In this document: piece after piece, positions 53,321-64,000 of the stretch | Position numbering within the stretch: the first letter of the stretch is position 1 | Layout: every line of letters starts with the position of its first letter | NCBI RefSeq assembly: GCF_029784165.1 | Contig: NC_073695.1 | Span: 230,363,916-230,427,915 of the forward strand | DNA length: 64,000 nt | Direction: 5' to 3' | DNA from: Wyeomyia smithii | Lineage: Eukaryota > Arthropoda > Insecta > Diptera > Culicidae | Made by a program: the position numbers and the translations under genes | Notes under the pieces: generated by a model | What the model saw: only the letters and a program-made list of their open reading frames with translations | Told to the model about the DNA's origin: nothing | Databases searched by the model: none

Positions 53321-53976
53321 AAAATATTTTTACAGTGTAAATATTTTTCTTAGAATCACAATTTCATTACCTACAACTTTGCTGAAGACACCATTTCAAT
53401 CAAACAAGTCGTTTTTCTGGTACAAAATATTTCATTCATCAGTCACATTTTTGGATAGGCCCTTTAGAAACAGCAGTCGTGAGTCTACATGAAGAACTGA
53501 TAGTATAGAATGACCTCTTTATCTTCTGGAAATAACTGTGCAAAGTTTCAGCGGAATCGGAAATGGTCGATCGGAATCGATTTGTGAAGTAGCGTGGACT
53601 TGCTCACGTGCACATTCCAGGTCTTACAGCGAGAAGCTAGAGCGTGATTACTGAGTATGATCAAGTATCGATCGTCGAGGATCCACTGCAGGCTGGAACC
53701 AGCCGTTTTCGGGATTTCAGCCTTCAGCCGGTAAAAATACTGAATTGCAAGCAATTGCACTTAGTAGCGCTCGATAAGGGTGTAGAATCTCACACTCGTT
53801 TCGGGAGATCTAGGAAAAGAAAAAAACCTTTCTTCTCCTAGATTCCCCAGGAATGGTCAGAAAATAAACCCATCTGAAATGGAAAATACTTTAAAAATAT
53901 AAAGTGGAGCTAAAATTCCAACTTTCCCTTCTTTTCACCCAAGATTTATTAAAAATCTGAACTGATGCAAAATTTG
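53321..53976. other. Unassigned sequence
   Basis: CAACTTTGCTGAAGACACC near 53377 resembles the arm of the fold-back at 39551 (GTCTTCAGCAAAGTTGTT, inverted), suggesting a related relic. Otherwise nothing recognised. Confidence 0.35.
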
Positions 53977-53977
53977 C

Positions 53978-55370
53978 AGGGTGACAAAAAAGTCCGGTCA
54001 CACAGGAAAATCTTAATATTTCAAAAAATAAGAAGAAAATTTGAATCTGGCTTTCATAGCTTTATTCAGTAACTCATAAAGATACTTCACGGCGCGGCGC
54101 GCACGTGCTCCCTCGGCATCTCGTCCCAGATTTTCGTGATAACTCGCTTGAATTGCTCCAAATTTTTTATTTTATAGTCGTTCAGCTTCGACAGCATGTA
54201 TCCCCACACGAAATAATCCAGTGGATCCAGATCCGGAGACGACGGAGGCCATTCATTCTTCGAAATGAAATCGGTCATGTTTTCCTCACACCACGCCTGA
54301 ACAACCTTTGCGGTGTGGGATGGGGCGCCATCTTGCTGGAAGCAGTAGTTATCGTCTTCAAACAATAATTCAGCTTGAGGCAGAACATTTTTATTCAAAA
54401 CCATGTCCAGGTAGTACACTGCGTTGACCCCTTTATCGATAAAAATAACCTTTACCTCTCTTGCAAATGGCTCCCCAAACCATCACTCACGTCTTATTTT
54501 GGAACCGGGAAACGTTAAGCTTGTCCGCAGGAGCTTGCTGGAGGCTCACACTCCAAACTCGATCATTTTGGCGATTGACTGTTTGCTCCAAAACGAACAG
54601 CTTCTCGTCCGAAAAAATAATCTCGTCATCTGCGCGCCAACTGAGCAACTCACGCGACCGTTGGTACCTCTTATCCTTTGTAGCTTTGGTAACCCCATAA
54701 ACCACATGTTTTTTGTACGGTGTAAGTTTCAAATCCTTGCGCAGAAGCAGGCGGATTGATTCTCGGTTCATTTTAAGGTTTCTGGCCAGCTTCCGTGCAG
54801 ATTGGGCGGGATTCCGGCGAATCCGGTCTCGTATAATCTTTTTCAGCCTTGGAGTTCTCACAGACCTTGGTCGTCCAGATCGTGCCTTGTCCTCGGTGCC
54901 TCCGGTCTCTTTAAAAAAAGAATTACAAAATTCTATCAACAGGAGATACAAATAACATAATTTGATACGATTTTGTATTTTCCCTAATGCTTCTGATAAC
55001 TAAATAGAATCTGATTGAGTTATAATAACAAATCGTGGAACGAAGTTGTTCTGAAACAAGCCGAACGAATTTTTCGTCTCTATCAAAACTTGCTGTGTCC
55101 AACAACGGTTGTTATTATACTGTTCTATATGCTATCATATTTTGTTAGAAAGCTGATAGGTTAGTAACAATGTTTGATATGGGTTTGATACTAGTAGAAT
55201 CATTTTTGTTTTAATTTCTGTTATTTTAACACCTAACGAGATCTAATTAAAAACACAACCTGAATTGTTTTTCTCGTAACAAACCAACAGCTTTTGTTAC
55301 ATTTTTGTTTTGTCTTTCTGATCGGGCAGGCGACCCCAAAAAAGTGTGACCGGACTTTTTTGTCACCGTG
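53978..55370 (-). mobile_element. Mariner-type element, DD37D (maT/ITmD37D-like)
   Basis: Termini GGGTGACAAAAAAGTCCGGT at the left and the complement of CCGGACTTTTTTGTCACC at the right are long, nearly perfect inverted repeats. TA follows the right end; the left TA is not visible. Length about 1.39 kb with a minus-strand transposase. An AT-rich stretch between about 54955 and 55320 separates the N-terminus from the right end and may be an insertion. Confidence 0.85.
54087..54951 (-). pseudogene. Mariner DD37D transposase, frameshifted
   Basis: The first part, 54951-54487, contains the end of the DNA-binding domain (SARKLARNLKMNRESIRLLL) and the first catalytic Asp (IIFSDEKLFVLE). The frame is then lost around VMVWGAICK, which is readable in another phase near 54470. 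54419-54087 contains FQQDGAPSHTAKVVQAW (second Asp) and SPDLDPLDYFVWGYM (third Asp). There are 37 residues between the second and third Asp, hence DD37D. The extreme N-terminus was not found: the first ATG is followed by residues from the flanking AT-rich stretch until about ETGGTEDKARSGRPRS. At least two frame changes. Inactive as is. Confidence 0.83.
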
Positions 55371-56057
55371 TATAGTCAATAAGAAACCAGACCTTCCATC
55401 TAGAGTGCTCAAAATTTGCTTACCTTTCATTAAAAGATCCATATCTGTAACAGACACACAGCTAATCTAAAAAATATCACCAAAAATCACTAAATTGCAT
55501 GTTGAAACTCTTCTTTGTGTTGGCTTGTAGTTTGACAGCTATTGTGAGTTGAAAACAATAAAAATTAGAGCACGACAATTGCCATGGGATACCTCCACTA
55601 TCTATGAATCCAGTGGTGTTGATTTTCAAATTTTGCTCTTAAATAATCCTATGTGCATCGCACATAGGAGTACGTAGAACAAAAACTTGGCCAAAATTAA
55701 AAAAATGAGTTTTCAGATAGCGAATGTGTCTTAAAGTGGTTCTTTATCTCTATTAAGCTTTATATTTAGACATAAAAACTTATTATTAACAAGTTTCGTT
55801 AAGTTAGATCACCTAGCAGTGATATATCAACTGTCCTCTGCTATTACTCTGAAATTCGAAAAAAGTACAAATATGGTAAGAGCTTGTTCTGGTGAATACC
55901 TTTTCGCCAATAATAGATTCTGATACTTTTGAAGCGTCATTTAAATCGCTAGCTTTAAAAGGATCGTCTGATATGGATATGTTGGATACCGCAGTACTCC
56001 CGGTAGATCATTGAGTCATGGGAACTGCTAAACTCAACTCATCCACTGGTACATTTA
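55371..56057. other. Unassigned sequence with a 9-bp stem hairpin
   Basis: CCTATGTGC and GCACATAGG form a perfect stem with loop ATC (55648-55668). The neighbourhood shares about 40 bases with 60775-60817 in inverted orientation. No genes. Confidence 0.45.
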
Positions 56058-56497
56058 CGGAGTGATTCGCGATTAAGGCGCAACTAACAAAATGTAAACA
56101 GATCGTTTTATTACACCATTGGTTTCGAAAAAACTTACAAAATTCATGGCAAGAATCCTTCCTTTTGTATAAATTGATAAAATTATTTTAATCAATTTTT
56201 TAATGAAGGGCGACAAAACAGTTTATCCAAAACAAAAGATACTTTGGAACTAGGCCCTTCACATTGTTTTGAATCAACGGGCTTATTTGCGAAATATTTC
56301 GTAAACAGGCGACGGTAAAAAATTGTAGTATTGTTTGGAAGCTATAAGACAAGTTTATTTTACGTCGATTTTTGGTATTGATGTTAATGTTAGTCACTTC
56401 CTTCAAACTTACGATTTGTAAATGTAATTCCAAATTTTCAAACTGATATTTCCCAATGTTTATCTTTTGCCAGTTGCGCCCTTATCGCAAATCACTC
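56058..56497. mobile_element. MITE with GGCGCAACT-type terminal repeats
   Basis: The left end CGGAGTGATTCGCGATTAAG then GCGCAACT, and the right-end complement GAGTGATTTGCGATAAGG then GCGCAACT, form an imperfect inverted repeat of about 40 bp. TA dinucleotides lie outside both ends (56056-56057, 56498-56499). 440 bp, non-coding. Confidence 0.7.
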
Positions 56498-57084
56498 TAG
56501 ATTTTCTCTTATCATTTGCGTTTTGCGTCTCTTGCTTCGATCACTGCAATCAATCCTTTGTTTGGCCGAAATGAACGTGAAGCTTCCAAACAACTTTACA
56601 ATTTTTTGGTTAAGCTATACCAATTTTGCCATATTTCGAAACTGTCAATTTAATTTAAACTAACTTTTGAGACGACTTCGTTGATATCTTAAGATCGATT
56701 GCTTCTTGAAGGACATTTGTTTTATTTTTGTAAGATTGATTTGGACCACTCGATCATTGTTTTGGTCTTTTGTGGTAACATTTGATGGTTTTTTCAAGTT
56801 TTTATTCCAGAAAAAGAAACTTTTTATAACTTGAATGTTCGTAGCATTGCGCAATCAACTCGAATAGGGTATTTCTCGGCAAGTTATCACACAATCTTAA
56901 GAAACTAATCAAATTTTTACAATCGAAAGCATCATAAATGCGCTCATTCAATAAAAAATATTATCAGAAAATCTGGACGTTCCAACTTCGCATTGATCGC
57001 AATCACGAATGGGTGAGCATGGGGCATATTTTCTTTCTGGTACTTAATCAGAAACACATAAGCTTTTCAATGGTGAGTGAATTT
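56498..57084. other. Unassigned AT-rich sequence
   Basis: No recognised frame or repeat until the duplicated flank at 57085. Confidence 0.35.
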
Positions 57085-57410
57085 TTGCTGGGACTTGCTG
57101 GGAACCCAAACAAAAATCCTTTTTTTGTAACAAAATTGTTAATCAAAAGAAACTGAAAGACACGTGTATGGCAAGACCATGTTTTGAAGAAGTTTTTTCA
57201 ACCTATACAACACATTTCTGACCTAAATTTACTTAATATGCCTTTGTTTTTACTGCCCATAATAAATTTACGCCCAAGAATCACTTTAAAGTTATAAAAA
57301 CATGAGTGGAAATTTATATTTTTCGTAGAACAATTTGTGACTTATTCATGGGCTCTCACTAATACGAAGGTAATGATAGTTACTGTCGTTAGTAAACAAC
57401 TCAGATAATT
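57085..57410 (+). repeat. Flanking duplication, first copy
   Basis: GCTGGGACTTGCTGGGAACC to AACTCAGATAATT recurs at 60479-60700, where a 120-bp internal stretch (about 57206-57325) is missing. The I-element inserted at the end of this first copy. Confidence 0.8.
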
Positions 57411-57797
57411 CATTCCGCGTCAAACACTCGACAGAAACGGACGTGCAAAGTGGTCGTTCTATTACAATCCGGTCCGTGTGTACTTTGGCTGTATTGGTGC
57501 AAAATACCAGCTGCAGTTCTGATATGTGCACAGTGAATAGATCTTTTAAATCCAAGGCCATCAGTTGACAGTCGAGTCCGTGTCGCTGTGCTGAGTGATC
57601 TCACACCCGGCTCACTGCTGGTGGCTGTATTGGTGCTGCTGTACTGGTGCTGCTGGCTGCTTTGGGTGCAGCTTCGAACGATCGGACAACCACTGCTGGA
57701 AGGAAGAAGTAAAGAGGTACGTGTTCTTGTCGGCGCTAGTGCGCTAGTGCGCTACATTTAGCGCAATGGATATAGATCCCTCGCCTCCCGTGCCACC
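57411..57797 (+). promoter_or_regulatory. Putative 5' UTR / internal promoter and ORF1 start of I-element copy 2
   Basis: Sequence between the target duplication and the ORF2 join. It has no counterpart in the window, since the 5' end of copy 1 is outside. It contains CTGCTG-rich segments and ends with an ATG frame, MDIDPSPPVPPSP, typical of a proline-rich ORF1 start. LINEs of this kind carry an internal promoter here, so a promoter role is inferred, not seen. Confidence 0.45.
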
Positions 57798-57799
57798 AT

Positions 57800-60034
57800 C
57801 CCCGAGTTCCTGGAGCAAAACATTGTACCGCAGGATTGGAGGCAAGTGAAGGTGATCGCCATCCAAAAACCAGGGAAACCAGCTTCTGATCACAACTCTT
57901 ATAGGCCGATTGCAATGCTATCCTGTATCCGGAAATTGATGGAAAAAATGATACTCCGTCGTTTAGACCATTGGGTCGAATCAAATGGTCTACTATCAGA
58001 TACTCAATTTGGCTTCCGCCGTGCCAAAGGGACGAATGATTGTCTTGCGTTGCTTTCAACAGATATTCAGCTGGCGTATGCTCGCAAAGAACAAATGGCG
58101 TCTGCGTTCTTGGACATTAAGGGGGCTTTTGATTCCGTTTCTATTGACATTCTTTCGGGTAAACTTCACCGACAAGGATTTTCTCCAATTTTGAACAATT
58201 TTTTGCACAATTTGTTGTCCGAAAAGCACATGCATTTTACGCACGGCGATTTGGCAACTTTTCGCATTAGCTACATGGGTCTTCCCCAGGGCTCATGTTT
58301 AAGCCCCCTTCTTTACATCTTTTATGTAAATGACATCGACGAATGTCTGGCAAACTCATGCACGATAAGACAACTTGCAGACGACAGTGTAATCTCTGTT
58401 ATAGGAGCCAAAGCTGCCGATTTGCAAGGACCATTGCAAGATACCTTGGACAATTTGTCTGCTTGGGCTTTACAGCTAGGTATCAAATTCTCTCCGGAGA
58501 AGACTGAGATAGTAGTTTTTTCTAGGAAGCATGAACCTGCTCAGCTTCAAACACAATTAATGGGTAAAACGATTTCTCAGGTTTTGGTACACAAATATCT
58601 TGGTGTCTGGTTCGACTCTAAAGGCACCTGGGGTTGTCACGTGAGGTATCTGATGAAAAAATGTCAACAAAGAGTGAATTTTCTTCGTACAATAACCGGA
58701 CAATGGTGGGAAGCCCACCCAGGAGACCTTATAAGGCTTTACCAAACAACGATATTGTCTGTTATTGAATACGGGTGTTTCTGCTTCCGCTCCGCAGCAA
58801 ACACACATTTGATCAAACTGGAGCGAATACAATATCGTTGTTTGCGTATCGCCTTAGGTTGCATGCAGTCGACCCATACGATGAGTTTGGAGGTCTTAGC
58901 TGGAGTACTACCATTGAAAAACCGCTTCTGGAGCCTGTCTTCTCGTATTCTTATCAAATGTGAGGTCTTGAACCGTCCCGTGATTGAAAATTTTGAAAGG
59001 TTAATCGAACTCAATTCTCAAACCCATTTTATGACATTGTATTTCAATCACATGTCCCAAAATATTAACCCTTCTTCGAATATTCCAAATCGTGTCGACT
59101 TATCAAATACTTCTGATTCTACTGTGTTTTTCGATACATCCATGATAATAGAAACTCGTGGAATCCCGGATCATTTACGCGTGCAGCAGATCCCTAAATT
59201 TTTTTCCAATAAATATCGAAACATCAACTGCGACAATATGTACTACACTGACGGATCACTTCTTGATGGGTCCACTGGCTTCGGTATCTTCAATAACAAT
59301 TTAACCGTCTCCCATAAGCTCGATAATCCTGCTTCTGTTTACGTCGCAGAATTAGCTGCAATTCATCACACCCTAGGGATTATCGAAAAAATGCCCACGG
59401 ACCATTATTTCATCTTTACGGACAGTCTCAGTTCCATTGAGGCTCTCCGATCGATGAAAGATGTTTAGCACTCTCCGTATTTCCTGGGGAAAATACGGGA
59501 ACATCTGAGTGCTTCATCCGAAAAATCGTATCAGATTACCTTAGCGTGGGTCCCTTCTCACTGCTCGATACCGGGCAATGAGGAAGCGGACTCTTTGGCT
59601 GAGGTGGGCGCAACAAACGGTGATATTTATGAAAGACCAATTGCCTTTAATGAATTTTTCGCATTTGTACGTCAGAATACGATCATCAGTTGGCAAAATT
59701 CTTGGACCAAGGGGGAACTGGGAAGGTGGTTACATTCCATAATCCCCAAGGTATCGACGAACCCGTGGTTCAAGGGGTTGGATGTAGGTCGGGATTTCAT
59801 TTGCGTGATGTCGGGGAGAGTGGTATCTGTGCCTGTGGTGAAGGTTATCACGACATAGAGCACGTTGTTTGGTCATGCCCTGTACACCGTGACGCCAGGT
59901 CTAGATTAGTAGCTTCCCTGCAGGCCGAAGGTAGGCAGCCGGCTGTTCCTGTTCGTGATGTCTTGGCGAGCCGTGACCTATCCTACATGTCCCTTATATA
60001 CGTTTTCCTGAAATCCATCCACGCCCCAGTTTAG
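57800..60034 (+). pseudogene. I-element ORF2, 5'-deleted (RT, RNase H) with stop and deletion
   Basis: The frame from 57800 (FLEQNIVPQDWRQVKVIAIQ) continues through all RT motifs (SYRPIAMLS, AFLDIKGAFD, GLPQGSCLSP, LADDS near 58380) into RNase H (YTDGS, AELAAI, FIFTDSLSSIEAL). It meets TAG at 59466-59468 (AAG in copy 1). Unlike copy 1, the A-run at 59386-59391 has six A and keeps the frame. Beyond the stop, WVPSHCSIPGNEEADSLAE keeps the His lost in copy 1. A 55-bp deletion near 59811 removes codons before the Cys/His tail and shifts the frame; the tail (CACGEGYHDIEHVVWSC) is still readable to 60034. It lacks the endonuclease. Confidence 0.9.
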
Positions 60035-60444
60035 TCCTATCCCCTTCCGCCTACATCCAACCAAACGACAAGAACACGTTAAGACCCCGGATCCGGAAAC
60101 AGCAACTAGACCCGCACGATACTCTCAGGCCCCGAGGGAGACAACCCAATATGCCAGTCCGTAATATCTTGGCCCAGCAGCGGAACATATTCAATATGCT
60201 GCTTACCTATGGCGATGGAAAACCATCAAACAACAAATCAGTGCCTTTAATGCAAAACATTCTAGCTTTAAGTTAGATTTAGTTTCAGCTCGTAGTCGGC
60301 AGCGAGGATAGAAAATTTGCTTTAAGTTATTAAGATACTTTAGAAAGTAAGCTACCAGATATAATTGGCGCCGTTAAACATTGAATTGTATTTGTGCCGT
60401 GTCAAATAAACAATAGATGAAGAAAAAAAAAACTCAGATCATTT

Positions 60445-60478
60445 CAAGTTGGCTGAATAATAATAATAATAATTTCAA
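60445..60478 (+). repeat. (TAA)n tract at the duplication junction
   Basis: After the right target duplication about 15 bases continue the original flank (CAAGTTGGCTGAA), then ATAATAATAATAATAAT (60458-60474) leads into the second flank copy. Confidence 0.6.
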
Positions 60479-60715
60479 GCTGGGACTTGCTGGGAACCCA
60501 AACAAAAATCCTTTTTTTGTAAAAAATTGTTGAAGAACTGTTGTTGAGAAACTGAAAGACACGTGTATGGCAAGACCATGTTTTGAAGAAGTTTTTTCAA
60601 CCTATTTTTCGTAGAACAATTTGTGACTTATTCATGGGCTCTAACTAATACGAAGGTAATGATAGTTACTGTCGTTAGTAAACAACTCAGATAATTTCAA
60701 GCTGGCCTGCATACA
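60479..60715 (+). repeat. Flanking duplication, second copy
   Basis: Second copy of 57085-57410. The junction CAACCTATTTTTCGTAG shows a clean 120-bp deletion at a short T-rich microhomology. It preserves the unoccupied target AACTCAGATAATTTCAAGCT, confirming the insertion point of I-element copy 2. Confidence 0.8.
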
Positions 60716-62039
60716 ATGTAGTTAGTATCAGAGAATGCAAAAAGGATCAATAGAACGAGGAACACTTAATTTTTTTTTCGTATTTTGGCCAGGTTTTTGA
60801 CTGAAATACTCCTATGTGCATCGTCTAGTTTATCTGTTTGTGATTGATTTTCAAATGACTGTATTTTCCAGTAATCTAACCACATTTTGACCAAAGTGAA
60901 ATGTAAACTTTTTAATTCATCGTGAAAAATATGTTATTTTTATGATTATCATGGTAAGTTTTAAAGTAAGTCATCCAGCTATTTGGCTACTTGACCTTTG
61001 CAGTATCACACCGGCCTTTGATTCACCCTAGTTTGCGACTGAACGTTAACAAGTGCTGCTGCTGCTGCTAATCCTAACCTGCAGAACAGCTGAAATTGCG
61101 AACGAGTTTCTGCTAACACCCATTTGCCCGCCGGTTGGGTACACGAGTTATAACCCGCTAATGCCGTAAACTTGTTTCTTCTAATTATCCGAGTTAAGCA
61201 GGCAGCATTTATGATTTACGGTTGCGGTGAGCCCGCAAAATAAGACACTGTACAGAGCAGTGGCTCCTCTGGCAAGTAGGTACAGATGAATGCACACCCA
61301 CACATACACACACACGTGAATTACCACGCGCACAAAGCACCGAAAAGTTTTATCATTGGTGGCTTTGCACTATGAAGAGCATGGACGGGTGAGACGGTGG
61401 GACGGCGTAAACCAGCCATATCATAAATATGTATGGCTCGTTAGATGGTGTTTGCCGTTCTCTATAATCCATCCCCCCTCTCTTCCTTCCCCAGTGTTGG
61501 TGCTTTACCGAAAAAAAATGAAAGATTAACAGAGACTAGAGGTAGTGTTTCGTATAATTCCCGCTTCATCCAGTAGATTTACCACTAATCCGGCAAGAAG
61601 CGCAATTGAGTGTCTAACTCCGGTGAAATTAAAGCAACTACACGACGTGTTACACTGGCAAATTGGCTTGATTGCGGCTTATGGGCTCTGCGATTAACTC
61701 TATGAGCACAGTATTTTCGTTTAGAAAAAATTGCATAGGATACTATAGTAATTTGTAAGATTGCAAATAATCAATGTAGCAACATATTCCAAGCTTTAAT
61801 CACCGATAATCACAACCAGTAGACCATCTTCTTCGAAGCCACGTCGAAGGCGATGTCCTGTCGCTTGTTCAACTTTGCTAGCCACGGCATGCGGTTAATG
61901 CAAAGTTTTAATTGAAAAAGTTGGCGTTATTTCCTGCCACGCTGTAAGAGAAGTGACGCAAATTACCTACCCAATGCTCAATGCAGCTTGACATAATTTA
62001 TTCTCATACATGTCTTCCCGCTCGTGATAGCTGAATAAT
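60716..62039. other. Mostly non-repetitive sequence, no gene recognised
   Basis: More balanced composition, (GCT)n near 61058 and a (CA)n tract near 61300. A C/T-rich stretch before CAG near 61494 could be a splice acceptor but no exon with motifs follows. Possibly host intron or intergenic DNA. 60775-60817 shares a short inverted match with 55640-55690. Confidence 0.4.
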
Positions 62040-64000
62040 ATGACGGAACGGTTTAGCAGATTGAAAAAGTTAGCAAAAGCGAATTTTTACTCTTTACTCC
62101 TTGATTGGCAGAGTTTTCACTTTGATGGAAAATCGAACGCAAGAAGGAGGCGAATGGAAACAAAAGCCACGAGTGCGGTTTCATCTATTACAATTGATCC
62201 TTTTGGATCCCTCGCCTCTTTTTGGATACTAATTCACAATGCTTCACAGGTTAAACGAAGCGCAGCATTTTCTCGATTCATCTCAGGTCAAGCGAGTGAA
62301 TTTATGACCGCTGGAATTTGGGAGATGGAAAAAAACATACCACTCCATCGGATAAAAAGCGATAGAGAACTGTTGATGTTGCCCCCAGGGGCAATGCATT
62401 TTCCACAATCTATTTGAACATTGGCGGATTTCGCACCGACTCGATAGAGGAGCTGGCAGAATCTAATGAACTTTTGTAGATGAGCATAAATAACTGAAGT
62501 TTATATAAATCCGTGGACTTTGTAGACTATCATAAGATAGAAGGCCCAACTCAAATTATTTTCCCTTGATGAGCTAAAAGCATTTTCTCATCTCGATGGG
62601 TTATCGGAAATTATCTCAGCCCTTCCTGCAATCCAATATTCCACCAGTTCGTTAACCTGAATCAACGTTTCCGTAGCTTTGACCGGACTATAAGGAGCAG
62701 CAGCCACAGTATACAAAAGCAGCCCCTTTGAATCGATACATTTTACATACGGAGCAGCTTCCGGGTCGGATTCCGGTATCAACCCACTCACCGTTTGGTA
62801 TAATCGAATTCGAACCTCGCGGCACATCATCATTTTTCTTCCGCTCGGTTCTAAATTGAGCGCATTTCGGGCCAAAATCCGGACCGGGAGATCCCAATCA
62901 AGGACCTCCGACGCTCTACTCGTCCCATCAACCGAAGCGCGCAAGATTCGTGGCTCAATCCTGCATTTGCAAATTCCAATTCGTCTCTCCCGGCTCAGAT
63001 CTCAGATCCGAGTTGATGATGGCCATAAGGATGCTGATGATGAGAATGGTGATGATGATATGATTGGAATATGAGCACTTTATTTTTTTTTATCGACTAG
63101 CTGGTGGTTGTGTGGGTTACCAGAAGAAATGTGATGATGATTTTATTAATAGCATTTCGGTTTTATCCCTGCTCGGATGTATTTTTTTCCACTTTTTATT
63201 TCGAGAAGCTTCTCTCTGAATTTGATTAGCAGTCGCTTCGCATGAATGAATAATCTTGGCAGACCGCCAGATTGTCGGTGGTGATGAGTTTTTAATGGAA
63301 TGATAAAAGCGGCGTGGTTTGTGGGGAATTTTCCGGCCAGCTGACGAGGCGTGTGGAATATACTGAGAGTGTGTTCGAAAGAAAGTAAATCCTATTTACA
63401 TTTTTTTGCCTTTTTAAACGGGAAAAACTACGATAACCACCATCCATTTTCATTCAAGACTCCCTCAGTAGGGCAACTAGTTTTTTTTCATCTTCTTGGG
63501 AAGCTCAATCCATTGCAATCTAATTTGCATTGGCATGGGAAGCACGAAAATGTTAACCGACATGTCCTCAACGATGATTAATTGCTAATTAATTTACGTT
63601 TATATCAGCCGAAAATCCAATCTCGGCTGTGTCGCAGCCGCTGGACAGAATGTATACCAAAATTGCGAAACTGAGCGTAGTGTCCTTTAGTCGTATTCTC
63701 GGTATTGGGCAGGGTTTAATTCATAACAAAAGGATATTGTTCCAAATGAATCATTGCTTACCAATTGCTTCTATTTCTCAACAATTTCCAGGGAAACTGT
63801 GACTTGAAACTGAATGGCTTTTCGGAGCTTCAACCCTGACACGCGTATAATCCAACCGACAAAACCAAACAATGTGTCCTTGGTCAACGCGGGTTCACAT
63901 CCAGCGCGCGGCACTGTGATGCTCTTGTTTTCATGGCACTTCGGACCAGTGTCTCTCTCTCTCTCTGTGGACACACAAACCAACGGAACGTGCATGATCT
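62040..64000. other. Non-repetitive sequence with unassigned frames
   Basis: Two frames exceed 110 codons: plus 62040-62417 and minus 62588-62944. Neither shows a signal peptide, domain or repeat, and the minus frame overlaps a plus frame of 72 codons. GAT-rich tract near 63015-63060 and (TC)n near 63953. I cannot support a gene call; conserved non-coding or host intronic DNA is possible. Confidence 0.4.

Larger units (their letters stand above)
57411..60430 (+). mobile_element. I-clade non-LTR retrotransposon, copy 2 (internally deleted)
   Basis: Flanked by AACTCAGATAATT (57398-57410) and AACTCAGATCATTT (60431-60444), a target duplication with one mismatch. It starts CATTCCGCGTCAAACACTCG, which I read as a 5' UTR of about 355 bp. 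An ATG at 57766 begins a putative ORF1 (MDIDPSPPVPPSP). Near 57798 this is joined directly to the middle of ORF2 (equivalent to position 1752 of copy 1). The copy is therefore internally deleted rather than simply 5'-truncated, if the 5' segment belongs to the element. Also a 55-bp deletion near 59811. Confidence 0.85.

Noticed and set aside
61480..61500. Splice acceptor (C/T tract then CAG)
   Set aside because: No exon with coding features follows, and such tracts are common by chance.
62588..62944. 118-codon minus-strand ORF as a host gene
   Set aside because: No domain, signal or repeat structure is visible and an overlapping plus-strand frame exists; not enough to call a gene.

Overview
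The window looks like repeat-dominated genomic DNA of a mosquito, most likely an aedine/culicine. This is inferred from a Juan-type jockey element, an I-clade element with an RNase H, a DD37E mariner-Tc1 element, tRNA-derived SINEs and RTE-type LINEs, a combination I associate with Aedes-type genomes. I could not search a database, so the species is not proven. AT content is high, and no complete host gene could be identified.

Layout. 1-4.4 kb: I-clade non-LTR element (ORF1 tail, ORF2 with one frameshift). 5.7-7.6 kb: DD37E Tc1/mariner element carrying a 711-bp palindrome. 8.9-9.2 kb: tRNA-derived SINE. 9.5-14 kb: two copies of a very A-rich repeat, a TA-flanked MITE and a hAT-like element. 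14.1-23.6 kb: a three-level nest, in which an L1-superclade LINE is split by a SINE that is itself split by an apparently intact jockey/Juan-type element (16564-20980). 25-32 kb: a composite repeat built of degenerate tandem arrays, plus more A-rich repeat. 32.4-36 kb: A-rich copy split by a 2.1-kb insertion between 27-bp direct repeats. 36-38 kb: a less repetitive stretch with one possible secreted-protein exon on the minus strand. 39-41.4 kb: a second Tc1-like element, split by a fold-back insertion. 41.5-45.6 kb: inverted arms enclosing a hAT element with a perfect 8-bp target duplication, which holds an inverted copy of the composite repeat. 45.9-52.4 kb: RTE fragments and SINE-like sequence. 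54-55.4 kb: mariner DD37D. 56-60.4 kb: a MITE and a second, internally deleted I-clade copy. 60.7-64 kb: mostly non-repetitive sequence with no recognisable gene.

Functionally the window records successive transpositions, and target-site duplications let several events be ordered. The only element with both ORFs open is the Juan-type element, which could supply endonuclease and reverse transcriptase. The SINEs, MITEs and fold-backs carry no enzymes and would need partners in trans. The most unusual patterns are the dispersed A-rich strand-asymmetric repeat (about five copies), the composite tandem-array repeat with conserved hairpins, the palindrome inside the DD37E element, and the unexplained 2.1-kb insertion at 32.5-34.7 kb.
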